Assembly (NCBI RefSeq): GCF_013839425.1
Contig: NZ_JACDNP010000002.1
Location: 61,443 to 125,442, forward strand
Source of the DNA: Halorhabdus salina
Lineage (GTDB): Archaea; Halobacteriota; Halobacteria; Halobacteriales; Haloarculaceae
Direction: 5' to 3'
Length of the DNA: 64,000 nucleotides
Position numbers and translations under genes: made by a program. The notes beneath the pieces are model-generated. The model worked only from the letters and a program-made list of their open reading frames with translations. It had not been told where the DNA came from and searched no databases. Shown in pieces: positions 45,705-54,428 of the stretch (position 1 is the stretch's first letter; every line of letters begins with the position of its first letter).

Positions 45705-46784
45705 TCACAAATCGGTGACGGACACGCCACCGGAGGGCGTGATAAGGTGGGTAGCCGGGTCGTGTTCAGGGTAGCGCTGTTCGTAGGCCTCCCGCAGAGA
45801 CTGTGTGAACGACTCGGCCGCGGACGCATCGACGAGCGCGATCGCCGCACCACCCCAGCCGGCACCCGTCAGTCGCGCGCCATAGGCGCCCTGTTTGACG
45901 GCCGTCTCGACGACGTAATCCAGCTCCGGACAGCTCGCCTCATAGTTCTCGGCGATATCGTAATGTGCCTTTACCAGGAGGTCTCCGAACGCTTCAACGT
46001 CTCCTCGTTCGAGGACGTGGACGGCCCGCTCAACGCGATCATTCTCCCGGGCAATGTATCCCAGTCGCTGGCGCTGGCGCGGTTCGAGCCCGTCAAAGTC
46101 GTCGGCTTCGAGTTCGACCGAGGAGCCGACATCAAGCGCGTTCATCGCTGCTTCGACTGTTTCACGGCGCTGGTTGTACGCCGAGTCGACCAGTTCGCGT
46201 TCGACCCCCGTGTGGAAGACCACGACCTGCACGTCGTCGGAGAACGGAACCGCCTCGTACTCCAGCGTGCCAGTATCGAGGTAGAGAGCGTGTTTTTTCT
46301 CTCCCAACGCGACGGCGAACTGGTCCATGATCCCGCAGGAGACGCCGACGAAGTTATTTTCGACGCGCTGGCCCAACTCGGCCAGTCGCTCTCGGGACAG
46401 CCCCAGTTCGTACGCATCGTTCAGAAAGGCCAACACGGCAAGTTCGAGGCTCGCAGACGAACTTAGGCCAGAACCTATCGGGAGATCACCGGATAACTCA
46501 CCCCGAAAGCCGCCAGGTTGGTATCCCGCGTCTTCGAGCACGGTATAGCAGCCCTTGACGTAATCTATCCAGCTGTCTTCACGTTCGCGGTCAGTCGTCG
46601 AAAACGTCCGTTGCTCCTCGAGCGCTGTCGTGTGTATCGTCACGTCCTCGTCGGGCGTCGCCTCAAGTTGCGTGTGGAGGTCTGTCGCCATCGGAAGGAC
46701 GTAGCCGCCCGTGTAATCGGTGTGTTCCCCGATCAGGTTCACGCGACCCGGTGAGCGCACTCGATAGTCGTATTCATCGCTCAT
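45705..46784 (-). CDS. galK: Galactokinase
   Basis: This 359-residue GHMP kinase phosphorylates galactose at C1. The galactokinase signature is SPGRVNLIGEHTDYTGGYVL, the ATP loop LPIGSGLSSSASLE, and the third motif GARLTGAGWGGAAIAL. CGIMDQFAVALG carries the catalytic Asp. The ATG at 46784 is preferred over 46829, since an A/T-rich palindromic promoter lies about 20 nt upstream. GalT follows upstream on the same strand. Confidence 0.93.
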   Translation of the reverse strand: MSDEYDYRVRSPGRVNLIGEHTDYTGGYVLPMATDLHTQLEATPDEDVTIHTTALEEQRTFSTTDREREDSWIDYVKGCYTVLEDAGYQPGGFRGELSGDLPIGSGLSSSASLELAVLAFLNDAYELGLSRERLAELGQRVENNFVGVSCGIMDQFAVALGEKKHALYLDTGTLEYEAVPFSDDVQVVVFHTGVERELVDSAYNQRRETVEAAMNALDVGSSVELEADDFDGLEPRQRQRLGYIARENDRVERAVHVLERGDVEAFGDLLVKAHYDIAENYEASCPELDYVVETAVKQGAYGARLTGAGWGGAAIALVDASAAESFTQSLREAYEQRYPEHDPATHLITPSGGVSVTDL

Positions 46785-46798
46785 TGTACTTGTCTGTT

Positions 46799-46808
46799 CG
46801 ATATATCG
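46799..46808. promoter_or_regulatory. Palindromic TATA region of galK
   Basis: CGATATATCG is a perfect 10-bp palindrome within a 16-bp imperfect one, placed about 20 nt before the galK start. It probably serves as TATA element and may also bind a regulator. Confidence 0.45.
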
Positions 46809-46873
46809 GACCCAATGGTTGTAAAACAACCGAACGACAGCGTGGGTGAACGGTTAGCCGGTCGCCGCTGCTG

Positions 46874-47860
46874 TCACTCTCGCGCGTCGTCGAGACTCGC
46901 CCGGAGTTCGCCGGCTGACTCCTCGGCGAGTTTGTTGTTGATGTAGGTGCCGGCACCGAGTTCACTTCCAGCGAGGTGCTTGAGCTTGTCTTCGGTGCGC
47001 TTGGGCGGATAGAACTCCATGTGGAAGTGGGCGGAGTCCTCGCCCGTGCCGTTCGTGGGCTGTTGGTGCATAGCCATCACGTACGGCATCTCTTCGTCGA
47101 ACAGCCCATCGTACGCAAGCAGAACGTCCTTGAGCAGCGAGCCGAGCGCCCGCTCGTGATCGCCGTCGAACGCCGCGAGCGACGGGAGGTGTTCGTTTGC
47201 GTAGACGTGGACCTCGTAGGCCCACCGCGCGGAATACGGGACGACCGCGGTGAAGGCGTCGTTCTGTGCGATGATTCGTCGACCGTCTTCACGTTCTCTC
47301 TCCAGCAGGTCACAGAACAGACAGCGCCCATGTTCGTCGAGGTGGTCCCGACTCGCGTTCAGCTCCGTGCGAATCTTCGGCGGGACGAACGGGTAGGCGT
47401 AAATCTGTCCGTGCGGGTGCGCTAGCGTGACCCCGACGTCTTCGCCCCGGTTCTCGAAAATGTAGACGTACTCGTTGCCGTCCGTTTCGCCCAGCGTCTC
47501 GTAGCGGTCCCGCCAGAGCTTCACCAGCTTGACGAACCGCGAGGCCGGCTTTTTGGACATGACCGCGTCGTGCTCGGAGGTGAACAGGACGACCTCGCAC
47601 TGGCCATTGGCTGGCTCTGCCGGCTGGAGAGCGGTTCCCTCGACGGCGGGCTCGGGGGGGTCAGGCTGCAACGACGGGAAGCCGTTCTCGACGACGGCCA
47701 TCTCGTAGTCCGGTTCGGGGATCGCCGTCGGGTACTCTGCATCCTCCTCGGTCGGACAAAACGGACAGTAATCCTCCGGGGGTTTGAACGTCCGTTCCTG
47801 GCGGTGAGTCGCTGTGATAACCCACTCCCGGAGTGTCGGATCCCAGCGACGCTCAGTCAT
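46874..47860 (-). CDS. galT: Galactose-1-phosphate uridylyltransferase
   Basis: This 328-residue HIT-superfamily enzyme exchanges Gal-1-P for Glc-1-P on UDP. The active site HPHGQIYAYPF has His148 and His150; the zinc ligands are Cys32 and Cys35 (YCPFC) with a later CLFCDLL pair. HFHMEFYPP in the second half is also conserved. ATG at 47860 gives the family N-terminus (RRWDPTLREWVI). A promoter-like ATTAATACC is about 120 nt upstream, so a leader is possible. It lies 89 bp before galK. Confidence 0.92.
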   Translation of the reverse strand: MTERRWDPTLREWVITATHRQERTFKPPEDYCPFCPTEEDAEYPTAIPEPDYEMAVVENGFPSLQPDPPEPAVEGTALQPAEPANGQCEVVLFTSEHDAVMSKKPASRFVKLVKLWRDRYETLGETDGNEYVYIFENRGEDVGVTLAHPHGQIYAYPFVPPKIRTELNASRDHLDEHGRCLFCDLLEREREDGRRIIAQNDAFTAVVPYSARWAYEVHVYANEHLPSLAAFDGDHERALGSLLKDVLLAYDGLFDEEMPYVMAMHQQPTNGTGEDSAHFHMEFYPPKRTEDKLKHLAGSELGAGTYINNKLAEESAGELRASLDDARE

Positions 47861-48062
47861 CGTCTTCCTCCGATTGTCGATTGCGACCGACTGTTGCCAG
47901 ATCATCCGACTCATCGAATTCGAAGAGTACGACGTACTTGTCGTTATGGTTGATTTGTCTTCGCTTGTGCATTGGTATTCGCTAAAGTGGTATTAATTCA
48001 CCAAACATAAATCTAAGGGTATTAGATCGGTAGCGTATTACTCATGTTCCCACGACAATATA

Positions 48063-48077
48063 TTTATATAATATGAA
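48063..48077. promoter_or_regulatory. TTCAT-N5-ATGAA-like site
   Basis: TTTATATAATATGAA differs by one base from the perfect palindrome at 48446 in its arms. It lies about 200 bp upstream of galT and just before the epimerase fragment, and also looks like a TATA box. Confidence 0.35.
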
Positions 48078-48082
48078 CAAAC

Positions 48083-48415
48083 TTGTGTGCAAGGGAGGGC
48101 GACGACGTGAGTATTCACGCGATGTGCCACGTGGTCGAACATGCCGAGGAGTCGATGAACATCTACAACCTGACGCGGACGACGACATCGGTCACACGCA
48201 TCGCCAACATCGTCAGCAACGAACTGGGCGTCGACCCCGACTACGAGTACACTGGCGGCGACCGTGGGTGGGAAGGCGACGTACCGAAAATGGGCCTCTC
48301 GATCGGGAAACTGGCCGCACTGAGCTGGGAACCAACCCACTCTAGCGACGGGACCATTCGACAGGGCATCCGAAATCTACGTGAGAACCCTGAGAACGAG
48401 CCACACCTGAGTTGA
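48083..48415 (+). pseudogene. 3' fragment of an NAD-dependent epimerase gene
   Basis: About 105 codons match the C-terminus of the epimerase at 41605 (AMCHVVEHAEES, TRTTTSVTRIANIVSNELG, YEYTGGDRGWEGDVPKM, ending NEPHLS). The NAD-binding and catalytic parts are missing. The frame is intact, beginning with a TTG after an A/T-rich promoter-like stretch, so a short protein could still be made. It differs at many positions and is a paralogue or an old duplicate. Confidence 0.75.
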
Positions 48416-48445
48416 ACTGAAAACGTGGGTCCACGGCACCAACTA

Positions 48446-48470
48446 TTCATATTATATGAACTCTGTTCAT
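48446..48470. promoter_or_regulatory. Two overlapping palindromes
   Basis: TTCATATTATATGAA (48446-48460) overlaps ATGAAC-TCT-GTTCAT (48456-48470). The first matches the palindrome before the IclR gene. The site lies about 200 bp before the SMC-related gene and after the epimerase fragment. Confidence 0.45.
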
Positions 48471-48645
48471 CGAACAAAATTACATTCGTATGATTGTAAT
48501 GGGAATGCCCATAAGAGTCCTCGTAACATTGCGACGATTTCCGAAGTTCCGCCCCTCCAATCGAGGTGAAAGACACTCCGAGCGGCGACGCAAATCTCTG
48601 TGAGTCGCTGTAGTGTATAGCGACGTATGTGTTCGCAGACCCAAT

Positions 48646-48655
48646 ATTAATATAC
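48646..48655 (+). promoter_or_regulatory. TATA box of the SMC-related gene
   Basis: ATTAATATAC lies about 27 nt before the ATG at 48677, which fits a leaderless transcript. Confidence 0.6.
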
Positions 48656-48676
48656 TAAACGATACAAGACAGGTAT

Positions 48677-50617
48677 ATGTCTGGATCAAAACGTCTCGAA
48701 CGAGAGGCAACCGTCACTGTCCGGAACATCGGCGGTATCGACGAGACGGATGTCGAACTACAGCCGGGTGTCAACGTCCTATCTGGACGTAACGCGACGA
48801 ACCGCACGTCGTTCCTCCAAGCAGTCATGGCCGGGCTCGGTAGCGACCGTGTCTCGATGAAAGGTGACGCTGACGAAGCCGACGTCGAATTACAACTGCC
48901 TGACGGCGTCTATACACGGCGATTCGTCAGACAGAACGGGTCACTAACTGCTAGCGGTGATCCGTATCTCAATGATCCAGAGCTTGCGGACCTATTCGCG
49001 TTTTTACTGGAGTCAAACGAATCGCGTCGACGGGTCACTACCGACGGGGACCTTCGTGAACTCATTATGCGGCCGGTCGATCTTGAAGCGATTAAAACCC
49101 AAATCTCTGAGCTCGAAGACGAGAAAAGCGAACTTGACGAACAGATTGAGGCGATAGAGAAACAGAAAGGCAATCTCCCAGAATTAGAGACAGAACGCTC
49201 CCGTCTTCAAAATGAAATCGAACAGGTGCGTGAAGAACTCGAAGCCAAAGAGGAGGAAATTGAGGCAGCCGACGCTGACGTACAAGCCCAGCGAGAAGAG
49301 CAGGAAGTACTCGAAGAACGGCTAGAGGAGCTTCGAAACACACGAACCGAACTAGAGGACATCCGTTACGAGATTGAAACCGAGCGAGAAAGTATCGAGT
49401 CACTCAAGCAGGACCAGACGACGATTGAGAATGAATTGAAGGCACTCTCGGATGCACCCCGAAGCGGTTACGATGATCTCGAAGCAGAGATCGAGCAACT
49501 CCGTCAGCGTCGTCGGCGCCTCGATCAGGAGATCTCGTCGCTTCAGAACACGATTCAATTCAACGAGAATATGCTCGACGGCGAACGGACCGACGTTTCG
49601 AAATCGCTCAAAGATGATGACAGGGATGTTACTGATGATCTGCTCTCAGAAGAGATGGTTGTCTGCTGGACGTGTGGTTCGGAAGTTGCACAGGACCAGG
49701 TTAAACAGACGCTCGAACAGCTGCGCTCGCTTCGTGCAGAGAAACTCGAGACGAAGCGCGAACTCTCGGACGAGCTTGAAGACCTGAAAGCGGACAAAGA
49801 GGTGCTCGAACAGCAACAACAGCGTCGGGAAGAGTTGGACCAGCAACAATCCCGGATTGAGCGTGAACTAGAGCGAGCAGAGGATCATCTCGAGGAACTT
49901 CACGAACAGCGCGAACAAGCCCACCAGCAGGTTGAAGAACTGGAAGCCGAGGTTGAAGCACTTGAATCCGGCCAATTCGATGAGATTCTGGAGTTGCATC
50001 GCGAAGCTAACCAACAGGAGTACGAACTTGGCCGCCTAGAAAACGATCTCGAAGCAGTTGCATCGGAGATCGCATCGATCGAAGCGCAACTCGAGAAGCG
50101 TTCGGAACTCGAGGCAGAGCGTGAGGGGATCACCGAGGAACTCACTGATCTTCGTACACGAGTCGAGCAACTCGAAGTTGCGGCGATCGAGGCGTTCAAT
50201 GAACATATGGATACAATTCTCGAAATGCTGGAGTACGATAATCTCGACCGGATCTGGATCGAACGCGTCCAGCGTGAGATCCAAGAGGGGAGACGGAAAA
50301 CTATCAAGACGCTTTTCGAGTTGCATGTTGTTCGCTCAACGTCGTCCGGGACGACCTATGAAGATGCGATCGATCATCTCAGCGAATCCGAGCGGGAAGT
50401 GACAGGGTTAGTGTTCGCGCTCGCTGGATATCTCGTTCATGATGTCCATGAGAAAGTACCGTTTATGGTGCTGGACTCACTGGAGGCGATCGACTCCGAA
50501 CGGATTGCCGATCTCGTAGATCATTTTAGTGACTTTCCAGAATATCTTGTAGTCGCGCTCTTACCCGAGGATTCCCAGGCTCTTGATGAGACGTATACCC
50601 GTATCACGTCAATCTGA
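48677..50617 (+). CDS. Archaea-specific SMC-related protein (Sph-like)
   Basis: This 646-residue protein has SMC/Rad50 layout: an N-terminal ATPase half, a coiled coil (about 135-305), a zinc-hook-like CWTC near residue 329, a second coil (about 345-505) and a C-terminal ATPase half. The motifs are altered: the Walker A place reads GRNATNRTS (no Gly-Lys), the signature LSESEREVTGL, and the Walker B place FMVLDSLEAID (Ser after Asp). The Walker A form is, as I recall, shared by haloarchaeal relatives. The gene uses more A/T-rich codons than its surroundings. It is followed by an RdfA-type gene, a pairing I recall from Haloferax (sph3-rdfA). Confidence 0.85.
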   Translation: MSGSKRLEREATVTVRNIGGIDETDVELQPGVNVLSGRNATNRTSFLQAVMAGLGSDRVSMKGDADEADVELQLPDGVYTRRFVRQNGSLTASGDPYLNDPELADLFAFLLESNESRRRVTTDGDLRELIMRPVDLEAIKTQISELEDEKSELDEQIEAIEKQKGNLPELETERSRLQNEIEQVREELEAKEEEIEAADADVQAQREEQEVLEERLEELRNTRTELEDIRYEIETERESIESLKQDQTTIENELKALSDAPRSGYDDLEAEIEQLRQRRRRLDQEISSLQNTIQFNENMLDGERTDVSKSLKDDDRDVTDDLLSEEMVVCWTCGSEVAQDQVKQTLEQLRSLRAEKLETKRELSDELEDLKADKEVLEQQQQRREELDQQQSRIERELERAEDHLEELHEQREQAHQQVEELEAEVEALESGQFDEILELHREANQQEYELGRLENDLEAVASEIASIEAQLEKRSELEAEREGITEELTDLRTRVEQLEVAAIEAFNEHMDTILEMLEYDNLDRIWIERVQREIQEGRRKTIKTLFELHVVRSTSSGTTYEDAIDHLSESEREVTGLVFALAGYLVHDVHEKVPFMVLDSLEAIDSERIADLVDHFSDFPEYLVVALLPEDSQALDETYTRITSI

Positions 50618-50675
50618 ACTTTCAGGCGTCAGAAATCACAGGACATAAACAGTCCGACTCATAGCAATCAATCAT

Positions 50676-51296
50676 ATGACTCAACCAGGACCTGGACGAA
50701 CGGACGGGGGACGATCCCGAGTGAAAGTTGCCCGAGTTATCAGTGCATATGATCTCGACAGTCTCGGAGACGAGATAGAGCAACGGTGGCTTGCGACGGG
50801 TGAACAGAAGATGAGTCTTCGTGATCTGGCGGATTATTTCAATCAGCGTGTATTAGAGGCAGCTATCGAAGATAGCGACGTCAGTCTACTCGATACCGAT
50901 GTTGGGACACTTTACGAGCAACTGACCGCCGATGACGTTAGTTCAGGAACCAAAACACGCGTCAAGCGCCGACTTGATCGAAACGGCGTAGATATCGAAT
51001 CAGTCAAAAGTGATTTTGTTACTCATCAGGCAATTCATACCTATTTACGAGAGTATCGTGGAGTTAGCCAACCGGAGGTTACGACAGAGGAACACGTGAA
51101 CACTGTCAGAGAGCGAATCCAGAAGCTACAGGATCGCTCAGCAGCAGTCACGAAAGATGGGATCGAAAGTCTTCAACGAGAAGGGGTCGTTCCAGAAGGG
51201 GATATTAACGTGATTGTTGATATACAGATTCTCCACACCGAGACAGACGAACAATACAATGTCTTTGAGTTATTTGAGGATAGAGAAGAACAGTAA
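50676..51296 (+). CDS. rdfA: RdfA-like protein (rod-determining factor family)
   Basis: This 206-residue protein matches the haloarchaeal RdfA family, with VKVARVISAYDLDSLGDEIEQRW, MSLRDLADYFNQRVLEAA and VKRRLDRNGVDIESVKSDFVTHQAIHTYL. In Haloferax volcanii RdfA is needed for rod-shaped cells; the family function elsewhere is untested. It is a soluble, helical protein. It lies 58 bp after the SMC-related gene on the same strand. The DdfA gene that I recall beside this pair in Haloferax is not seen. Codon use is A/T-rich, as in its partner. Confidence 0.8.
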   Translation: MTQPGPGRTDGGRSRVKVARVISAYDLDSLGDEIEQRWLATGEQKMSLRDLADYFNQRVLEAAIEDSDVSLLDTDVGTLYEQLTADDVSSGTKTRVKRRLDRNGVDIESVKSDFVTHQAIHTYLREYRGVSQPEVTTEEHVNTVRERIQKLQDRSAAVTKDGIESLQREGVVPEGDINVIVDIQILHTETDEQYNVFELFEDREEQ

Positions 51297-51942
51297 CCAG
51301 GATATATTCGCAAAAAGTGAATATTGTTATAAAAAATATGTGAGTCCAGGTATGATATTAGGTAGCGAAATTAGGTAGCGAAATTAGCAGAACGAAGTGA
51401 AACAGATACTAGTCCGATAGAGCCATGGTTAGACGGCGAATTTCGAGTATTTGAGCGCCTCTACTGCAATCACTGATGAATTCCTGCTTGGAAATCAACC
51501 AGATCTCCCTCAGTTATCCCCGGAAAATTCACCGACCTCACCGATTTCTTGGCGAATTTGAGCAGATCACGGTGCCAACTACGCTACCCAGCGAAGGCCA
51601 ACAACCGGATAGAAACGGCCAAACAGACGGTAGTGAGCCTCCAAACAAGACCCCCCATAGCACTATATGGTGGTAATTTTATAAATAATATATTTTGATA
51701 AATGTACTTATGATTAATAAATTTACTGTCCAGCATTCTCGGAAAGCCGTCCACAAATGATGGAGTAAGCTGACCGACAGCGATGAGTGGCAAGGTCCAA
51801 ATCCTGCTTGCGGAAGCACTGATTCGGATCAACGATTAGCGGTAACGGCTGTACCCCACCGCGAATCCGAAATAATCAAATTCTACCGATATTCGGACGG
51901 GTACGACGACAACGACTGCGTGAACAGAACTGATTTGGCCCG
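51297..51942. other. Gene-free A/T-rich stretch
   Basis: No credible gene is present. A 13-bp unit (AGGTAGCGAAATT) is repeated in tandem at 51360-51385. Near 51480-51660 broken frames (FGEFEQITVP-like) suggest old transposase debris, but I could not assign a family. The block at 51670-51720 is nearly pure A/T. Confidence 0.5.
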
Positions 51943-52904
51943 TGTTTAGACGCTCGAAACCACGCAGTTCAGCGACTCCTGAGTTAGTATCGTTCTCCTA
52001 GTAGCTCACACTAATTATATAACTTACTAGGAAGTGAAGCGGGTAAGATTTGCTGTGGACACGAAACTCGCCCGCTTCAGGAATCAAGTCGTCATACTCG
52101 CGAAAAATGCCGTCGTTGGAACGCCGAAACCGGCCGTTCAACGTGGTGACTGCGGCGACGCCGACTGGGTGATCGTGTCGATTCACGCTCTCAATACGGA
52201 TCTCGACCACCCCCACCGCCGACTGCTCGACGCCCTATAGGAAATGCCACGGTTTGTGGAATTCTTTGCCTAGATCCGCCTACACTACCTGATTTCAACA
52301 CGGTCTGTGCGCGCATGCAAGAGCTGAACATGCCGCTCTGGCGCGACCTGCTCCGGCTGTCGGCGCAACTGTACGAGACCGGCGAGATACAGGCGATAGA
52401 CGCCACCGGCATGGAACGCGTCGCCGCGAGTCAACACTACGCAAAACGGACGAATTACACGTTCAGGGCTGTGAAAACCACCGCGTTGACCGATTGGAAG
52501 ACTGCTATAAATCTAGATATACATTGCTCGATGAAATAACTGCACGATACACAGATTGCGTGGCAGCTACTCACGCGCAATCCTGACAACTAACTATACT
52601 TATCTCTGACAAAAGCTACGACTGGAAGCTGCGTCGGTACAAATTACGGTCTGAAGGCGTGAAAACGGTGATTAAGCACCGAATTCGGCTGGCACGGCGT
52701 CGCCAACAATGTATTGCTCGATGAGACGACCTATCACCAACGCTCGAATATTGAATCGACGTTTTCGCGCTCCGACGAAAGTACGGCGAGATCGTTCGCG
52801 CTCGAACCTGGTTTGGTCAGTTCCGTGAACTTGTGTTGAACTGTGCCGTCAGAAACGTCGAACTAGCGCTCGACCCCTCCACCGGAGGGAATTAGGCGTC
52901 TAAC
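51943..52904 (+). mobile_element. Decayed IS5-type element, copy B
   Basis: This 962-bp relic is bounded by related ends (GTTTAGACGC at 51943, GCGTCTAAC at 52896). It encodes pieces of a DDE transposase: LAKNAVVGTPKPAVQRG, DADWVIVSIHALNTDLDHP, MPLWRDLLRLSAQLYETG, QAIDATGMERVAASQHYAKRT and, after further stops, segments ending RNVELAL near 52870. It is the reference for reading copy A, because its middle is kept. Several stops and shifts show it is inactive. Confidence 0.8.
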
Positions 52905-52921
52905 TCTCCCTCCAGTTCAGT

Positions 52922-53060
52922 TCAAATCCAGTCATAGAACGTCTTGAACGTGAACGCCTCGGACAAGTCACGCCCGACACGCCGCAGGCGGGTGACGATC
53001 GCCCACTGAAGTTCAAACACAGCCAGATCCAGATTCGTTCTTGTGGTCAAATTGCCAATT
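52922..53060 (-). pseudogene. Short C-terminal relic, family unknown
   Basis: The minus strand reads TNLDLAVFELQWAIVTRLR and then SEAFTFKTFYDWI before a stop, with a stop only a few codons upstream too. The regular composition suggests a real protein tail, perhaps of a transposase, but I do not recognise it. Confidence 0.3.
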
Positions 53061-53079
53061 CAACCGCACCGATTATTTT

Positions 53080-53126
53080 GCTTGACTCGGGATTCCTCCG
53101 CGTTCACGTGGAGGAGGAAGTCAAGC
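53080..53126. repeat. Nested hairpin resembling an IS605 right end
   Basis: Outer arms GCTTGACT / AGTCAAGC enclose CGGGATT and an inner stem CCTCCGCGT / ACGTGGAGG with one G-T pair. The CGGGATTCC context equals that of the TnpB-element end at 43100, so this is probably another orphan end. Confidence 0.55.
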
Positions 53127-53208
53127 GATTGTTGAAGTGGCTGCATTCCTTCTTCGATCCCTGGGTTCCGTGAACGTCTGTCGATGACTCACTGTCGACC
53201 AGCAAGCT

Positions 53209-53224
53209 TTTAGGCCACCCTAAA
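53209..53224. promoter_or_regulatory. Iron-type (DtxR/IdeR-like) operator overlapping a TATA box
   Basis: TTTAGGCCACCCTAAA is a perfect 6-4-6 inverted repeat. It resembles the TTAGG...CCTAA core bound by DtxR/IdeR-type metal regulators. Its left half lies where the TATA box is expected, 26 nt before the ATG at 53238, so a bound repressor would block the promoter. Confidence 0.6.
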
Positions 53225-53237
53225 CTAGGCGGCACCA

Positions 53238-54416
53238 ATGCCAGCCCAAGACATCTGTGTCGTGATGCCGACGATACGCGAGTACGAGGCAATCGCAGCC
53301 TACGCCGAGAACGCTCGCACCCACGGCTTCGACACCGATCGGTTGTTCGTCGTACTGGTCACCGAAGACTGGTGTGAAACCGACGAGATGGAACAGCTGC
53401 TCGACGACGAGGGACTCGCGGGAGCGGTCTTCGACGCCACTGCCCGCGAGCAGTGGTTCCGCGAGCAGGGCATCGCCGAATACGAGCACCTGATTCCGGC
53501 CGGCAGCCACGCCCAGACGTCGTTCGGCCTGCTGTACCTCTGGGCGAACGAGCGCTTCGAATACGGCGTCTTTCTGGACGACGACACCCGCCCCCACGAG
53601 GACGTGGACTTCTTCGGGACGCACCTGGTCAATCTCGCCTACGAGGGCGAGATGCCCGCCGTCGAGTCCGACGAGGACTGGGTCAACGTCCTCTATCAGA
53701 GTGACCACGACCTCTACCCGCGGGGGTATCCTTACAGCGCGATGGACGAAGACTGGACCGAATCGACCGAGCGCGTCGATAGTGTCGTCGCCTCCCAGGG
53801 TCTGTGGACGAACGTGCCCGACCTCGACGCTGTCCGGATCCTGATGGACGGCGACCTCGATGGCCAGGCCCAAACCCGGACGATACCCGACGACTTCGGG
53901 CCGGACTTCGTGGCCAGGCCGGGCAACTATCTGACCGTCTGTTCGATGAATCTCGCCTTCCGCCGTGAGGTCGTGCCCGCGTTCTACCAGTTCCCGATGG
54001 ACGACAACCCCTGGGACGTCGGTCGGTTCGACGACATCTGGTCGGGACTCCTGTTGAAGCGTGCCGCCGACGTGCTTGGCAAACAGCTCTACAACGGCGC
54101 GCCACTGTGTGCCCACAACAAGGCCCCGCGGTCGACCTTCGGGGATCTGGCGAACGAAGTGGCCGGGCTTGAACTCAACGAACACGTCTGGGAAATCGTG
54201 GACGACGCCGGGGCGGACGCCGACTCCTACCGCGAGGTCACCCGAGCGGTTGCCGACGAACTGCTGGCCGCTGACGCCGACAACTGGGAGAACGGCGAGT
54301 TCCTCGCCTACTGCGGCGACCACCTCCACGACTGGCTCGACTGTCTGGCCGAGCTCGAGGACCCAACGGCACAGAAACAACCCGTGGCCGCCGACGGCGG
54401 CTCACGAGGATCATGA
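53238..54416 (+). CDS. Reversibly-glycosylated-polypeptide-like glycosyltransferase
   Basis: This 392-residue protein resembles the RGP family (often annotated alpha-1,4-glucan-protein synthase; UDP-arabinopyranose mutase in plants). It starts QDICVVMPTIREYEAIAAY, has the YGVFLDDDTRPHEDVDFF acidic motif, and a later NLAFRREVVPAF and PMDDNPWDVGRFDDIWSGLL. Its substrate in archaea is unknown. The iron-type operator at its promoter and the iron transporter next to it suggest it is made under iron limitation. A truncated paralogue is fused to another relic at 29646. Confidence 0.75.
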   Translation: MPAQDICVVMPTIREYEAIAAYAENARTHGFDTDRLFVVLVTEDWCETDEMEQLLDDEGLAGAVFDATAREQWFREQGIAEYEHLIPAGSHAQTSFGLLYLWANERFEYGVFLDDDTRPHEDVDFFGTHLVNLAYEGEMPAVESDEDWVNVLYQSDHDLYPRGYPYSAMDEDWTESTERVDSVVASQGLWTNVPDLDAVRILMDGDLDGQAQTRTIPDDFGPDFVARPGNYLTVCSMNLAFRREVVPAFYQFPMDDNPWDVGRFDDIWSGLLLKRAADVLGKQLYNGAPLCAHNKAPRSTFGDLANEVAGLELNEHVWEIVDDAGADADSYREVTRAVADELLAADADNWENGEFLAYCGDHLHDWLDCLAELEDPTAQKQPVAADGGSRGS

Positions 54417-54418
54417 GG

Positions 54419-54426
54419 CTTATATG
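54419..54426 (+). promoter_or_regulatory. TATA box of the iron transporter operon
   Basis: CTTATATG lies 26 nt before the ATG at 54451. The in-frame ATG inside it (54424) is therefore not the likely start. Confidence 0.65.
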
Positions 54427-54428
54427 TA

